A DNA stretch of 39,069 nucleotides from Roseofilum reptotaenium CS-1145 (GTDB taxonomy: Bacteria > Cyanobacteriota > Cyanobacteriia > Cyanobacteriales > Desertifilaceae), in assembly GCF_028330985.1 (NCBI RefSeq), contig NZ_JAQMUE010000002.1:1-39069 (forward strand), read 5' to 3'. This document shows, in pieces, positions 7,133-14,649 of the stretch; the first letter of the stretch is position 1; each line of letters begins with the position of its first letter. Both the position numbers and the translations under genes were made by a program. The notes beneath the pieces are model-generated. The model had not been told where the DNA came from and did not search any database. It was given only the letters and a program-made list of their open reading frames with translations.

Positions 7133-9147
7133 ATAATGATGTTACTTTAAATTTTGAGATCACTTTTAGCGTAGGTATGGAGAATTTAAAGTCTTTAGAC
7201 AATGGCCTCCCTAACAAGAGTATACTGTTGCAATTACTATCTAAAGTAGACCCTAGCATAGTTTTATCTTGGAGATACTTATATACTCCATCAATAAAAC
7301 AGTCTCTGAAACTATTATTGGTCATTAAGATACGATCAGAGATCAAGAAGCCTAGTATGATTGAACAGATTACTGAGCTTCTGAAGAAAAGTAGCCTTAG
7401 CCGATTTTATCATTTCCAACTTATAGATGAAGACTTCTTGGAACTTAATTCCGTCCGTTCAATCAGTGAAGTCATTAAACATGCAGAATTAATCAATCCA
7501 CCCGGATTAACGGGATACCTACCCCATAGTTTTGAAACCCATTTACAAGACAATGACTTTTCCTTACTCAACTTCCTACAAAGCGCCGGATATCAAGACT
7601 TAATCTTAGAATTTTCCCTACAAACCCATAACCCTGCAACTGAACCCACCCATTGGAAACCCGCACTCGACGACTTAGTAGAGCGCCTCAACAAAAGCGA
7701 ACATCGCAAACACCATGAAACCAACCAAGCGCTCCAACTCTACAGAAAATATCAAAATCATTACGCCAACAATCAGCTTTTCACCTACAACATCAAAGCA
7801 TTAGGAAAAAATTCCACTGATACCTTTGCCATTCTGCAAACCCTACTCGAACTCACCACTCCCAACACCACCAAACACATCCCCCCCATTCTCACCTTTC
7901 AACCCGGTGATTCCCGATTCCAAGAGCATTTACAAGCCACCGAAACCGTGCAACTTGTCCCCACTCTAGACTGGGAAGGTTGGCAAACAGAAACCGGTAA
8001 ACAACTCGCTCAGAAATCCATCAAAGAAACCATTCAATCTGGTGGAATTCTCAGCAGCTTAGACGATGGTTCCCTAAGTTTTCCCGCAATTTCCTCCCGT
8101 CCCACTTTCTCTCAACCCCAACAACCCTCCCTCTCTTCCTCCAATAATGCCAACCCTAACCCCAATTCCAGCGATTTAGTCCTACGAAAAGACTCATCCC
8201 TGGCCAAAATCTTCCAACCCCAACTCCCCAAAGTCGAACACTTAAAACCCTTACAGCGACTCACCACCTACGAAGAAATCCAAGGCTTCTTGCAATTCTT
8301 CACTCCTCCCCCATCCACCACAACCACCAACTCACCCACCCTATCCGCAGAAGAAATTTTTAAGCAATACAAACACTTAATTACCTCAGACACCTACATC
8401 ATCGGACTTGATGACAACGGTAACCCAGTCACCTCCAGTTGGGCCAAAATTCCCCATCGTCTCATCGCAGGTTTACCCGGTGCAGGAAAAAGCAACTTTA
8501 TCAACTGGCTCCTCTTTCAATTTCTATATATCAACCCCAAGCGAAAAGTCTATATCGCTGACTTTGGCGGCGTTGATTTCCAATTTCTGAAGAGACTTCC
8601 CTTAGCGGTGGAAATTATCGATACTCCTGAAGATTGCCAAAAGCTAGTTGAAACCATTCATGAACAAGAATATGAACAACGTTTACAACTGATGCAGGAA
8701 TATTATGTTGATAATGTCAAATTACTCCAGGAAGAAGGGGTAGAGATAGACCGTACTCTCTGGGTCATTGATGAAGCCGCAGATATTGCTGACGAATCCA
8801 TGAAATTGAAAAACTCTATCGAAAAACACCTCAAACAATATGCTCGCAAAGGTCGAAAATATGGGATACAAGTCCTCTATTGCACCCAGCGGCCCACAAC
8901 TGAAGTGATTACCAAACAAGTTACCGACCAATGTGAAGAAAAAGTCGTATTTAGAGTTTCCGCCGATTCTAGCCAACGCATTTTATATGATACCATTGCT
9001 GGAGAGATTCCCAAAAATGCTCCTGGTCGAGCTTGGTTAGATGGTTCTGCGGGTAAAATGTTTGTGAACGTCCCCAAAATGGACAAACCTCAAGGCACAA
9101 AAATTCCCATCTCAGAGACCCTCTGGCGCTATTTTGAATCTAAATAA
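7129..9147 (+). CDS. FtsK/SpoIIIE-type ATPase (putative DNA translocase) with a novel N-terminal region
   Basis: This is a 672-residue protein from the ATG at 7129; a TTG three codons earlier is open but ignores the ATGA coupling with the previous gene. The C-terminal third is an FtsK-type RecA motor. It has PHRLIAGLPGAGKSNF with Walker A at 448-455, LWVIDEAAD with Walker B D548/E549, and the diagnostic YCTQRPTTEVITK sensor segment followed by VVFRVSADSSQRILYD. There is no FtsK membrane domain and no C-terminal winged-helix gamma domain. The first 440 residues match nothing I know and include a Ser/Pro/Asn-rich linker (about 325-355). Codon use changes sharply within the gene: 18 of 60 G+C at 7141-7200 but 33 of 60 at 7861-7920. 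Likely role: pumping or remodelling double-stranded DNA together with the nuclease encoded downstream. Confidence 0.85.
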   Translation: MNNDVTLNFEITFSVGMENLKSLDNGLPNKSILLQLLSKVDPSIVLSWRYLYTPSIKQSLKLLLVIKIRSEIKKPSMIEQITELLKKSSLSRFYHFQLIDEDFLELNSVRSISEVIKHAELINPPGLTGYLPHSFETHLQDNDFSLLNFLQSAGYQDLILEFSLQTHNPATEPTHWKPALDDLVERLNKSEHRKHHETNQALQLYRKYQNHYANNQLFTYNIKALGKNSTDTFAILQTLLELTTPNTTKHIPPILTFQPGDSRFQEHLQATETVQLVPTLDWEGWQTETGKQLAQKSIKETIQSGGILSSLDDGSLSFPAISSRPTFSQPQQPSLSSSNNANPNPNSSDLVLRKDSSLAKIFQPQLPKVEHLKPLQRLTTYEEIQGFLQFFTPPPSTTTTNSPTLSAEEIFKQYKHLITSDTYIIGLDDNGNPVTSSWAKIPHRLIAGLPGAGKSNFINWLLFQFLYINPKRKVYIADFGGVDFQFLKRLPLAVEIIDTPEDCQKLVETIHEQEYEQRLQLMQEYYVDNVKLLQEEGVEIDRTLWVIDEAADIADESMKLKNSIEKHLKQYARKGRKYGIQVLYCTQRPTTEVITKQVTDQCEEKVVFRVSADSSQRILYDTIAGEIPKNAPGRAWLDGSAGKMFVNVPKMDKPQGTKIPISETLWRYFESK

Positions 9148-9180
9148 CGTATTTTCTTTTCAATCACAGGAGCAAATCTT

Positions 9181-9402
9181 ATGAGCAGCTTATCCGAAAG
9201 TATAGAGGAATTTCGCAGCATGATCAACAGACTGGTTGACCAACTCGAACAAGTTAGCAATTCCTCACGTACCATTCCTTCAACAGAAGTCGATCAACTC
9301 AGCCAAAAATTAGCTGAATTAATGGAAAACTTAGAAGAAGCAGATGGTCAAATGCGAACTGCTACTGAGTTATTAGACGAAATCAGAAGCACCTGGGGTT
9401 AA
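9181..9402 (+). CDS. Small helical protein, paralogue of the GIY-YIG protein's N-terminal domain
   Basis: This 73-residue, all-helical acidic protein has a clear ribosome site (CAGGAG) before the ATG at 9181. It aligns without gaps over 71 residues with the start of the next protein. Shared positions include the opening SL..E.I..F, the central S-x-E-(V/I)-D-(Q/E)-L, the following AE, and a closing G. It probably forms a coiled-coil dimer, or hetero-oligomers with that domain. It ends 4 bases before the next start, so expression is coupled. Its function is unknown; it may recruit or restrain the nuclease. Confidence 0.75.
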   Translation: MSSLSESIEEFRSMINRLVDQLEQVSNSSRTIPSTEVDQLSQKLAELMENLEEADGQMRTATELLDEIRSTWG

Positions 9403-9406
9403 ACTC

Positions 9407-10093
9407 ATGTCTCTAGCCGAAGAAATTGTCACGTTTCAAAGGCGAATTCATCAATCTTTGAACAGTTTCTACGAGATTCAGAAACTATCTGAAGCATTAA
9501 CATCTTGTGAAATAGATGAACTCCGCGAACGATTTGCTGAAATCCAAGATTTATGTGAAGGAGGATTATTTGATATTAAACAACTCATTGAACACCTGCA
9601 TGACATCAACCGTCAATTGGGTTCAAAATCTCTAGACAGCTTTAAGTCTGTCTCCTCTATTGCCAAATCAAAAAAATCTCCTCTATCTTCTCGCACTAAG
9701 AGTTCTACGCGTAAAACCGTTGGGCAGAACTCAGATTCTCTATCTTTCGCTAAAGACGAAATAAAAGGAGGAATCTTTAATGAGACTTCTGTGAGTAAAG
9801 TTAAGCCTAATCTCAAAGGAATTTACCATATCTGGGAGTCTCCTGAAGTCCAATACGTGGGCAAATCAGACGACTGCATACGCGGGCGATTGGAAAAACA
9901 TTTAAAGGGAGAAGGGAACCAAAAAATTGCACAAGCGCTTCAATCCGGTGCAGAATTAGTCTTTGCCTACTGGGAATCTCCCCATCCCACCTACGAAGAA
10001 GCTCTGGAGATTGCTAGACTGAAAAATGCCGGACTTTTAGATAATCAGAAGCGCGAAAGAAAACCCTTAATTATTCATTTAGATGATGATTAA
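9407..10093 (+). CDS. GIY-YIG nuclease-superfamily protein with N-terminal helical domain
   Basis: This is a 228-residue protein. Residues 1-72 are a helical domain shared with the preceding 73-residue protein. Residues about 78-130 are a Ser/Lys-rich flexible linker. The C-terminal domain begins with the GIY of KGIYHIW (138-140) and YVG of QYVGKS (150-152). It continues with basic RGRLEKH (R158 or R161 as the catalytic arginine), a glutamate in the YEEALEIARL helix, and N213. That order is typical of GIY-YIG endonucleases, although the domain is short and activity is not guaranteed. It is the last gene of the operon. Its stop codon lies within the right copy of the 22-nt direct repeat. Paired with an FtsK-type ATPase it would be the effector nuclease. 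Confidence 0.8.
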   Translation: MSLAEEIVTFQRRIHQSLNSFYEIQKLSEALTSCEIDELRERFAEIQDLCEGGLFDIKQLIEHLHDINRQLGSKSLDSFKSVSSIAKSKKSPLSSRTKSSTRKTVGQNSDSLSFAKDEIKGGIFNETSVSKVKPNLKGIYHIWESPEVQYVGKSDDCIRGRLEKHLKGEGNQKIAQALQSGAELVFAYWESPHPTYEEALEIARLKNAGLLDNQKRERKPLIIHLDDD

Positions 10094-10102
10094 GATTAAG
10101 CC
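10081..10102. repeat. Right copy of the 22-nt direct repeat
   Basis: It is identical to 4173-4194 over 22 bases. It covers the last four codons of the GIY-YIG gene and the bases just before the PIN-toxin remnant, so it marks the right boundary of the segment. Confidence 0.75.
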
Positions 10103-10104
10103 CA

Positions 10105-10260
10105 TCATTGTAGGGTATCTAAAACCAAAACATCTAACCCTGGAACCGTCGCTAAATGTGCATCATTCTCCAAATAGGCTTCATTTTGCTCAATAAAATA
10201 AATCAGTGGTGCTGTATCTAAGGCAACGACTTGACCTTGTAGTGGTATCAGCCATTCCAT
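10105..10260 (-). pseudogene. PIN-domain (VapC-like) toxin remnant with internal deletion
   Basis: The frame is open for 51 residues. Its start reads VVALDTAPLIYFIEQNEAYL, the N-terminal strand of a PIN domain with the first catalytic aspartate. It then passes directly into NDAHLATVPGLDVLVLD, the usual C-terminal end of such toxins. The central part of about 80-90 residues, with the remaining acidic residues, is missing without a frame change. The ATG at 10260 overlaps the antitoxin gene by 13 bases, as in intact vapBC pairs. It is probably inactive as an RNase. Confidence 0.75.
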
Positions 10261-10463
10261 GAATCCCGTTCCTGATTAACATACTCTTGTGCATCAAGTC
10301 CATGCCAAATTTCTTTTCCTAATCCTTCTAAGTCCATAATGTTATGCTTAGGTTTGACCAGTATACGCTGACGAACCATTACAGCTAACGCTTCTAGCAA
10401 GCGAAGTTGCTCATCTGGAGTCAGAGTCTGGACTTGGTGGCAAATCTCTTGGTAGGTAGCCAT
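10248..10463 (-). CDS. VapB-like antitoxin of a degraded toxin-antitoxin pair
   Basis: This 71-residue protein begins MATYQEICHQVQTLTPDEQLRLLEAL, a pattern common to cyanobacterial antitoxin-like proteins partnered with PIN or RelE toxins. The C-terminal part (HGLDAQEYVNQERDSW) would be the toxin-neutralising tail. It overlaps the toxin remnant at 10105-10260. With that toxin deleted, the antitoxin may be a leftover or may counter a related toxin elsewhere. Confidence 0.75.
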   Translation of the reverse strand: MATYQEICHQVQTLTPDEQLRLLEALAVMVRQRILVKPKHNIMDLEGLGKEIWHGLDAQEYVNQERDSWNG

Positions 10464-10588
10464 CTTCTTTCTGGAAAAATGCTGGTTTTTTTATATAAGC
10501 AGTATATCTTCCCCATCAATATGAGTCCATTACACTATCTGAACTAGCACTATCCTATTACACTATACCCAGTGGGTTATCGATGGTG

Positions 10589-10649
10589 TGGGGGCGGGTT
10601 TTGGAAATCGATCATTCGTCCCCTAAATATTGGTGAACCCGCCCCTACA
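10589..10649. repeat. Interspersed inverted repeat (GGGGCGGGTT family)
   Basis: GGGGCGGGTT (10591-10600) and AACCCGCCCC (10636-10645) are perfect complements about 35 bases apart. The end TGAACCCGCCCCTACA (10634-10649) recurs with 14 of 16 bases at 25562-25577. It is non-coding and lies between the antitoxin promoter region and the end of the first Uma2 gene. Confidence 0.65.
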
Positions 10650-10675
10650 AAACCCATTTTTAATTTTTAACTGAG

Positions 10676-11290
10676 CTAACCCCAAACCCGACGCAAATCC
10701 AAGGCAAAACCGGGTAAGATTGCCTCACCGGATAACTCAGTGGGATTAGACAAAACTTCTACGTCTAAACCGACTCGATACACTTCCACTGTTCTATTTT
10801 TAGGATCGATCAACCAACCTAACTTGGCTCCATTGTCCATATACTCCTGCATTTTCTCTTGCAGCGACTTCAGAGTATCGGAAGCAGAGCGCAATTCCAC
10901 CACAAAATCCGGACAAATATTGGCAAAGGTTCCCTTTTGTTCCTCCGTAAGTGCATCCCAACGCTCTTGACTTATCCAAGACGCATCCGGGGCGCGATTT
11001 GCACCATTGGGTAAGATGAAAGCAGTCGAAGAATCAAACACCTCTCCTGGTTCACCCGCATTGCGCCACCATATATACAACTCGCCAGAAATTCTGCTAT
11101 TCCGTTTTCCGCTTTCCCAACCTGTAGGTGGATTCACAATTAACTCTCCTTGTGCAGTTCTCTCCAGTTGTAAGTCTCGATTGCTCGCAGCTAGAGCTTC
11201 AAACTGTTCTTGAGTGACATAGAGCTTCAGGGTTCTGGGTAACTCCAGTGACAGAGTTTCGGTTTCGGGTTTGGGGGGTGTTTGTACCAT
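10676..11290 (-). CDS. Uma2-family putative endonuclease (copy 1)
   Basis: This 204-residue protein belongs to the Uma2 family, a PD-(D/E)XK-type fold massively duplicated in cyanobacteria. Family features are NPPTGWESGKRNSRI, NRAPDASWIS (aspartate of the core), CPDFVVELRS (acidic-x-acidic pair), the helix with LQEKMQEYMDNGAKLGWLIDP, and RTVEVYR. It starts at an ATG (MVQTPPKPE). It is a tandem paralogue of the gene at 11338-11958, differing most at residues 68-85, where the two copies have unrelated sequences. The biological role of Uma2 proteins is largely unknown. Confidence 0.85.
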   Translation of the reverse strand: MVQTPPKPETETLSLELPRTLKLYVTQEQFEALAASNRDLQLERTAQGELIVNPPTGWESGKRNSRISGELYIWWRNAGEPGEVFDSSTAFILPNGANRAPDASWISQERWDALTEEQKGTFANICPDFVVELRSASDTLKSLQEKMQEYMDNGAKLGWLIDPKNRTVEVYRVGLDVEVLSNPTELSGEAILPGFALDLRRVWG

Positions 11291-11337
11291 GTTAACCTCT
11301 GCGATCGTAGAGATTGGCTAGTCAGATTCTAACCGAT

Positions 11338-11958
11338 CTAACCCCAAACTCGACGCAAATTCAACACAAAACCGGGTACGACTTTCTCACCAGATAGCCC
11401 AGTGGGATTGGACAAGATTTCCACTTCTAAACCGACTCGATAAACTTCCACGGTTCGATTTTTAGGATCGATCAACCAACCCAGCTTGGCTCCATTATCC
11501 ATATACTCCTGCATTTTCTCTTGCAGCGACTTGAGAGTATCGGAAGCAGAGCGCAATTCCACCACAAAATCAGGGCAAATATTGGCAAATGTTCCTTTTT
11601 GTGAATCCATCAGCGCATCCCAACGCTCTTGACTTACCCAAGAGGCATCTGGGGCACGATTTGCACCATTCGGTAAGATGAAAGCAGTCGAAGAATCAAA
11701 AACCTGTCCCAAGTTTTCATTTTCTTCGTCCCAACGATCCAATTGTCCGGTGATCCTACTATTTCGTTTTCCACTTTCCCAACCTGTAGGTGGATTGACA
11801 ATTAATTCTCCTGTTGCCGTTCTTTCTAGTTGTAATTCTCGGTTACTCGCTGCTAGAAGTTCAAACTGTTCTTGAGTAACGGAGAGTTTCAGGGTTCTGG
11901 GTAACTCCAGTAACAGGATTTCGGTTTCGGGTTTGGGGGGGGTTCTACCATATCTCAA
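11338..11958 (-). CDS. Uma2-family putative endonuclease (copy 2), start affected by a C8 tract
   Basis: It is a tandem duplicate of the neighbouring Uma2 gene, with the same core motifs (PDASWVS, CPDFVVELRS, GWLIDP). In copy 1 the ATG leads directly into MVQTPPKPE. Here the equivalent ATG (11951) reads GTA GAA and then a run of eight C (11935-11942 on the plus strand). This puts it one base out of frame with the rest of the protein. Only a TTG at 11958 opens the coding frame (206 residues). Either a C has been lost or gained in the tract, or expression depends on the weak TTG start. A sequencing error is also possible. Confidence 0.75.
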   Translation of the reverse strand: MRYGRTPPKPETEILLLELPRTLKLSVTQEQFELLAASNRELQLERTATGELIVNPPTGWESGKRNSRITGQLDRWDEENENLGQVFDSSTAFILPNGANRAPDASWVSQERWDALMDSQKGTFANICPDFVVELRSASDTLKSLQEKMQEYMDNGAKLGWLIDPKNRTVEVYRVGLEVEILSNPTGLSGEKVVPGFVLNLRRVWG

Positions 11959-12128
11959 TTAAAAATTAAACATGGGTATGGGTTGGGCTTCCTCTTCGAT
12001 TTTAGGCGATCGCGCTCTCCGATTTTCTCCCAGGGTTGTGCAACCGAACCGTTAAATCATAGGTTTCCCTATCGCCAGAGTATGATATATAAATAGATAC
12101 GGAAAAAAGCGAGACTCAATCGAAACCT

Positions 12129-13245
12129 ATGGATACGCTAACGCTCAAACGCGAAGTAGACTTGTTGTGCGATCGCCTGGGTAAAACCCAGGACTATCTT
12201 TGAGCTACCCATCCTCAATGCTAAAATCCAAGACCTGGAACAACTTGCCTCTCAACCCAATTTCTGGGACGACCAAAACCAGGCTGGCCAAACGCTCCAA
12301 GAGCTAAACGACCTCAAATCTTCTCTTCAACAGTTTGAAAACTGGCAAGGCACATTAGAAGAAGCGAGGGCCATCTTGGAGTTGTTAGAGTTAGAAGCCG
12401 ATGAATCACTTCTCCAAGAGGCCCAATCTCATGTTTCCCATTTAAGCCAGGATCTCGATCAATGGGAACTGCAACAATTGCTATCGGGAACCTACGATAA
12501 AAGTGGAGCGGTTCTAACTATCAATGCAGGAGCAGGGGGAACTGATGCTCAGGACTGGGCAGACATGCTGCTGCGCATGTATAAGCGCTGGGGCAATGCT
12601 CAAGGCTATAAAGTTGAACTGACTGAAATTTCCGAAGGAGACGAAGCCGGTATTAAATCAGCCACCCTAGAAATCAATGGCCGGTATGCTTACGGTTACC
12701 TGAAAGCGGAAAAAGGAACCCATCGGTTAGTGAGAATCTCCCCCTTTAATGCCAATGGTAAACGACAAACTAGCTTTGCTGGAGTCGAAGTCATGCCGAT
12801 TTTAAATGAAGAGGTACAGCTAGAGATCCCGGAAAAAGACCTGGAAATCACGACTTCTCGTGCGGGTGGTAAAGGGGGTCAAAATGTTAACAAGGTAGAA
12901 ACGGCTGTTCGCATTACTCACCTCCCTACTCGGTTATCGGTGCGCTGTACTGAAGAGCGATCGCAACTTCAAAACAAAGAAAAAGCCCTCGCTCTCTTAA
13001 AATCTAAATTACTGGTGATTGCCCAAGAACAACGGGCCCAAGAAATTGCCGATATTCGCGGCGATATCGTCGAAGCGGCCTGGGGAAATCAGATCCGGAA
13101 CTATGTTTTCCATCCCTATCAAATGGTTAAAGATCTGCGTACCAATGTAGAAACAACTGCTATTATGGATGTGATGAACGGTGAAATTATGAGCTTTGTC
13201 GAAGCCTATTTGCGCCAAGAAAATCAACTCATCGAAGTGACTTAA
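12129..13245 (+). CDS. prfB: Peptide chain release factor 2, expressed by programmed +1 frameshift
   Basis: RF2 terminates translation at UGA and UAA. The reading frame starts at the ATG at 12129 and runs 24 codons to CTT TGA (12198-12203). It then continues in the +1 frame from GAG (12202) to the stop at 13245, giving 371 residues. On that numbering the codon-recognition tripeptide SPF is at 204-206 and the hydrolysis motif GGQ at 249-251, almost exactly as in E. coli RF2 (205-207, 250-252). This confirms both the start and the shift. The in-frame UGA makes synthesis autoregulated: low RF2 favours shifting. It is monocistronic as far as can be seen. Confidence 0.96.
12190..12204 (+). promoter_or_regulatory. 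Programmed +1 frameshift site of prfB
   Basis: AGGA (12190-12193) acts as the internal Shine-Dalgarno-like element, followed by CTAT, the slippery CTT and TGA (12201-12203), then GAG in the new frame. The spacing mirrors the E. coli AGGGGG-TAT-CTT-TGA signal, although the Shine-Dalgarno is weaker. Confidence 0.92.
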
Positions 13246-13389
13246 CCTGCCTTAATCGGCGATCGGGAGACCCTTTAATCTTGATTGGGCATAATTACGG
13301 GAATATATTCGTTGCGATGTTTACGATAGATTTGAAAATCGCTAGAAAAGCAATTAAAACTCCAGTATCTAGAATGATTATCGAGGTCA

Positions 13390-13632
13390 TTATCCTCCAA
13401 ATCCTTCTAAGTATTCTGGATTATGAGAAAGGTCTTCAATCTCACTATCTAGACAGCCGATAAATTCCTGTGCTGCTTCTGCAAACGATTTTTGTGCCCC
13501 TTTGTTATTATTTAAGTCTAAGGGTCTTTTATGCGATCGCAATTCTAATCTTTCAATAAATTCAATCACTTGATGTTGTTGTTCCGGGGGGAAATCTCGG
13601 ATTTTTTGGATTGCCATTTCTAGAGTAAGCAT
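13390..13632 (-). CDS. Small DUF2281-like antitoxin-type protein, orphan
   Basis: This 80-residue protein begins MLTLEMAIQKIRDFPPEQQHQVIEFIE, the helical DUF2281-type segment seen in many cyanobacterial antitoxin-like proteins. The rest is acidic and ends NPEYLEGFGG. The ATG is at 13632. No toxin gene lies on either side: prfB ends upstream of its 3' end and a PilC-like gene lies on the other side. It is therefore an orphan or has a partner elsewhere. Toxin neutralisation is inferred only from family resemblance. Confidence 0.7.
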   Translation of the reverse strand: MLTLEMAIQKIRDFPPEQQHQVIEFIERLELRSHKRPLDLNNNKGAQKSFAEAAQEFIGCLDSEIEDLSHNPEYLEGFGG

Positions 13633-13679
13633 AATTTTATTCCGGGTTGGTATTCTCAGTTTTTAAATTTTTAATGGAT

Positions 13680-14645
13680 CTAAAGATTGGTCGCATTCAA
13701 AATGACCAACATACCACGAATACAGACAATTACCACCAGATTGCTTAAGGCCAAAATGCTGATTAAGCGTAAACTGCTGGCCATAAACTTTAATCCTTTT
13801 TCTAATTCTGCCCCATAATGTTGACCGATCTGTTGCCAAGCAAGGTCTAGTTCTCCTGTTTCTTCCCCTGTACGCAGAAAGTCGATCGCCAATGGAGGGA
13901 ATTTACCCTTGAAGCTTTCACTTAAGGTTTGTCCCCGCCGCATTTGACGAGTTACCGTTGTTACTCGTTTTTTGATCGTTCGATTTGGGGTTTGTTGTTG
14001 AATCCATTCCAGGGCCGTCAGGACAGGCATTCCACAGCTTAAGAGTAAGCGCAATTGGGATAAATACCAGAGGCTATAGGCTTCCATTAAGGGACGTACT
14101 AAGGGCAGATAACTGCCCATTTGAAATAGGGTAGCGCCCAAATACCGAGGTAAGGAAAAAGCCAGTATCCATAAAGTCAAGGCGATCGCCACACTCTGAA
14201 GCCAAAACATCGGATGTAGCAAGGCAGCTATATTGGAATTCAAAATCGCAGCCAGCAAGGTTAACAGGCTCCAGAGAGCGAGTAAGCTACTGCTACGAAT
14301 AGATTGATAATAGGTTTTCCATTTCCCTTGGAATTGGGTGATTTCGGCTAAAATCAGGCAAGTTTCGGCTAAAGTTCCTTGGGTTTCGGCTAACCGAATC
14401 ACGGAGATAGTCCAAGGATCAAAATAGGTGTGCCGTTTGCGATCGGCTGCCGCACGAACGGTGAGGGCAGACGCGAGATCCTGACCATTGCGTATGGCGC
14501 GACTGGCCCCTTGCAGATAACATTGGAAATGGCGATCGCTCTCCCGTCCTGCTAAAGTTAACCCTTGTCTGAGGCTAATTCCAGACTGGAGCAACTCAGC
14601 CAAAGTCGTAAAGAAGAGAACTTTTTCTTGGGTCTTCAATGCCAT
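13680..14645 (-). CDS. Short type II secretion / type IV pilus inner-membrane protein (GspF/PilC-like)
   Basis: This 321-residue protein has two T2SSF-type repeats (about 5-120 and 205-315), each followed by hydrophobic helices (about 120-175 and 290-320). Family hallmarks are LAELLQSGISLRQGL, LLLSCGMPVLTALEW and DFLRTGEETGELD. Such proteins organise pilin or pseudopilin assembly in the inner membrane with an ATPase of the PilB/GspE type. At 321 residues it is shorter than the usual 400 and lacks the N-terminal cytoplasmic extension. No other pilus gene is nearby. It lies 4 bases downstream of the AEC permease gene, so the two form an operon, an odd pairing. Confidence 0.85.
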   Translation of the reverse strand: MALKTQEKVLFFTTLAELLQSGISLRQGLTLAGRESDRHFQCYLQGASRAIRNGQDLASALTVRAAADRKRHTYFDPWTISVIRLAETQGTLAETCLILAEITQFQGKWKTYYQSIRSSSLLALWSLLTLLAAILNSNIAALLHPMFWLQSVAIALTLWILAFSLPRYLGATLFQMGSYLPLVRPLMEAYSLWYLSQLRLLLSCGMPVLTALEWIQQQTPNRTIKKRVTTVTRQMRRGQTLSESFKGKFPPLAIDFLRTGEETGELDLAWQQIGQHYGAELEKGLKFMASSLRLISILALSNLVVIVCIRGMLVILNATNL

Positions 14646-14649
14646 ACTC

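Noticed and set aside
13281-13463. 60-codon + strand frame after prfB
   Set aside because: It has no recognisable content and overlaps the antisense of the DUF2281-like gene.
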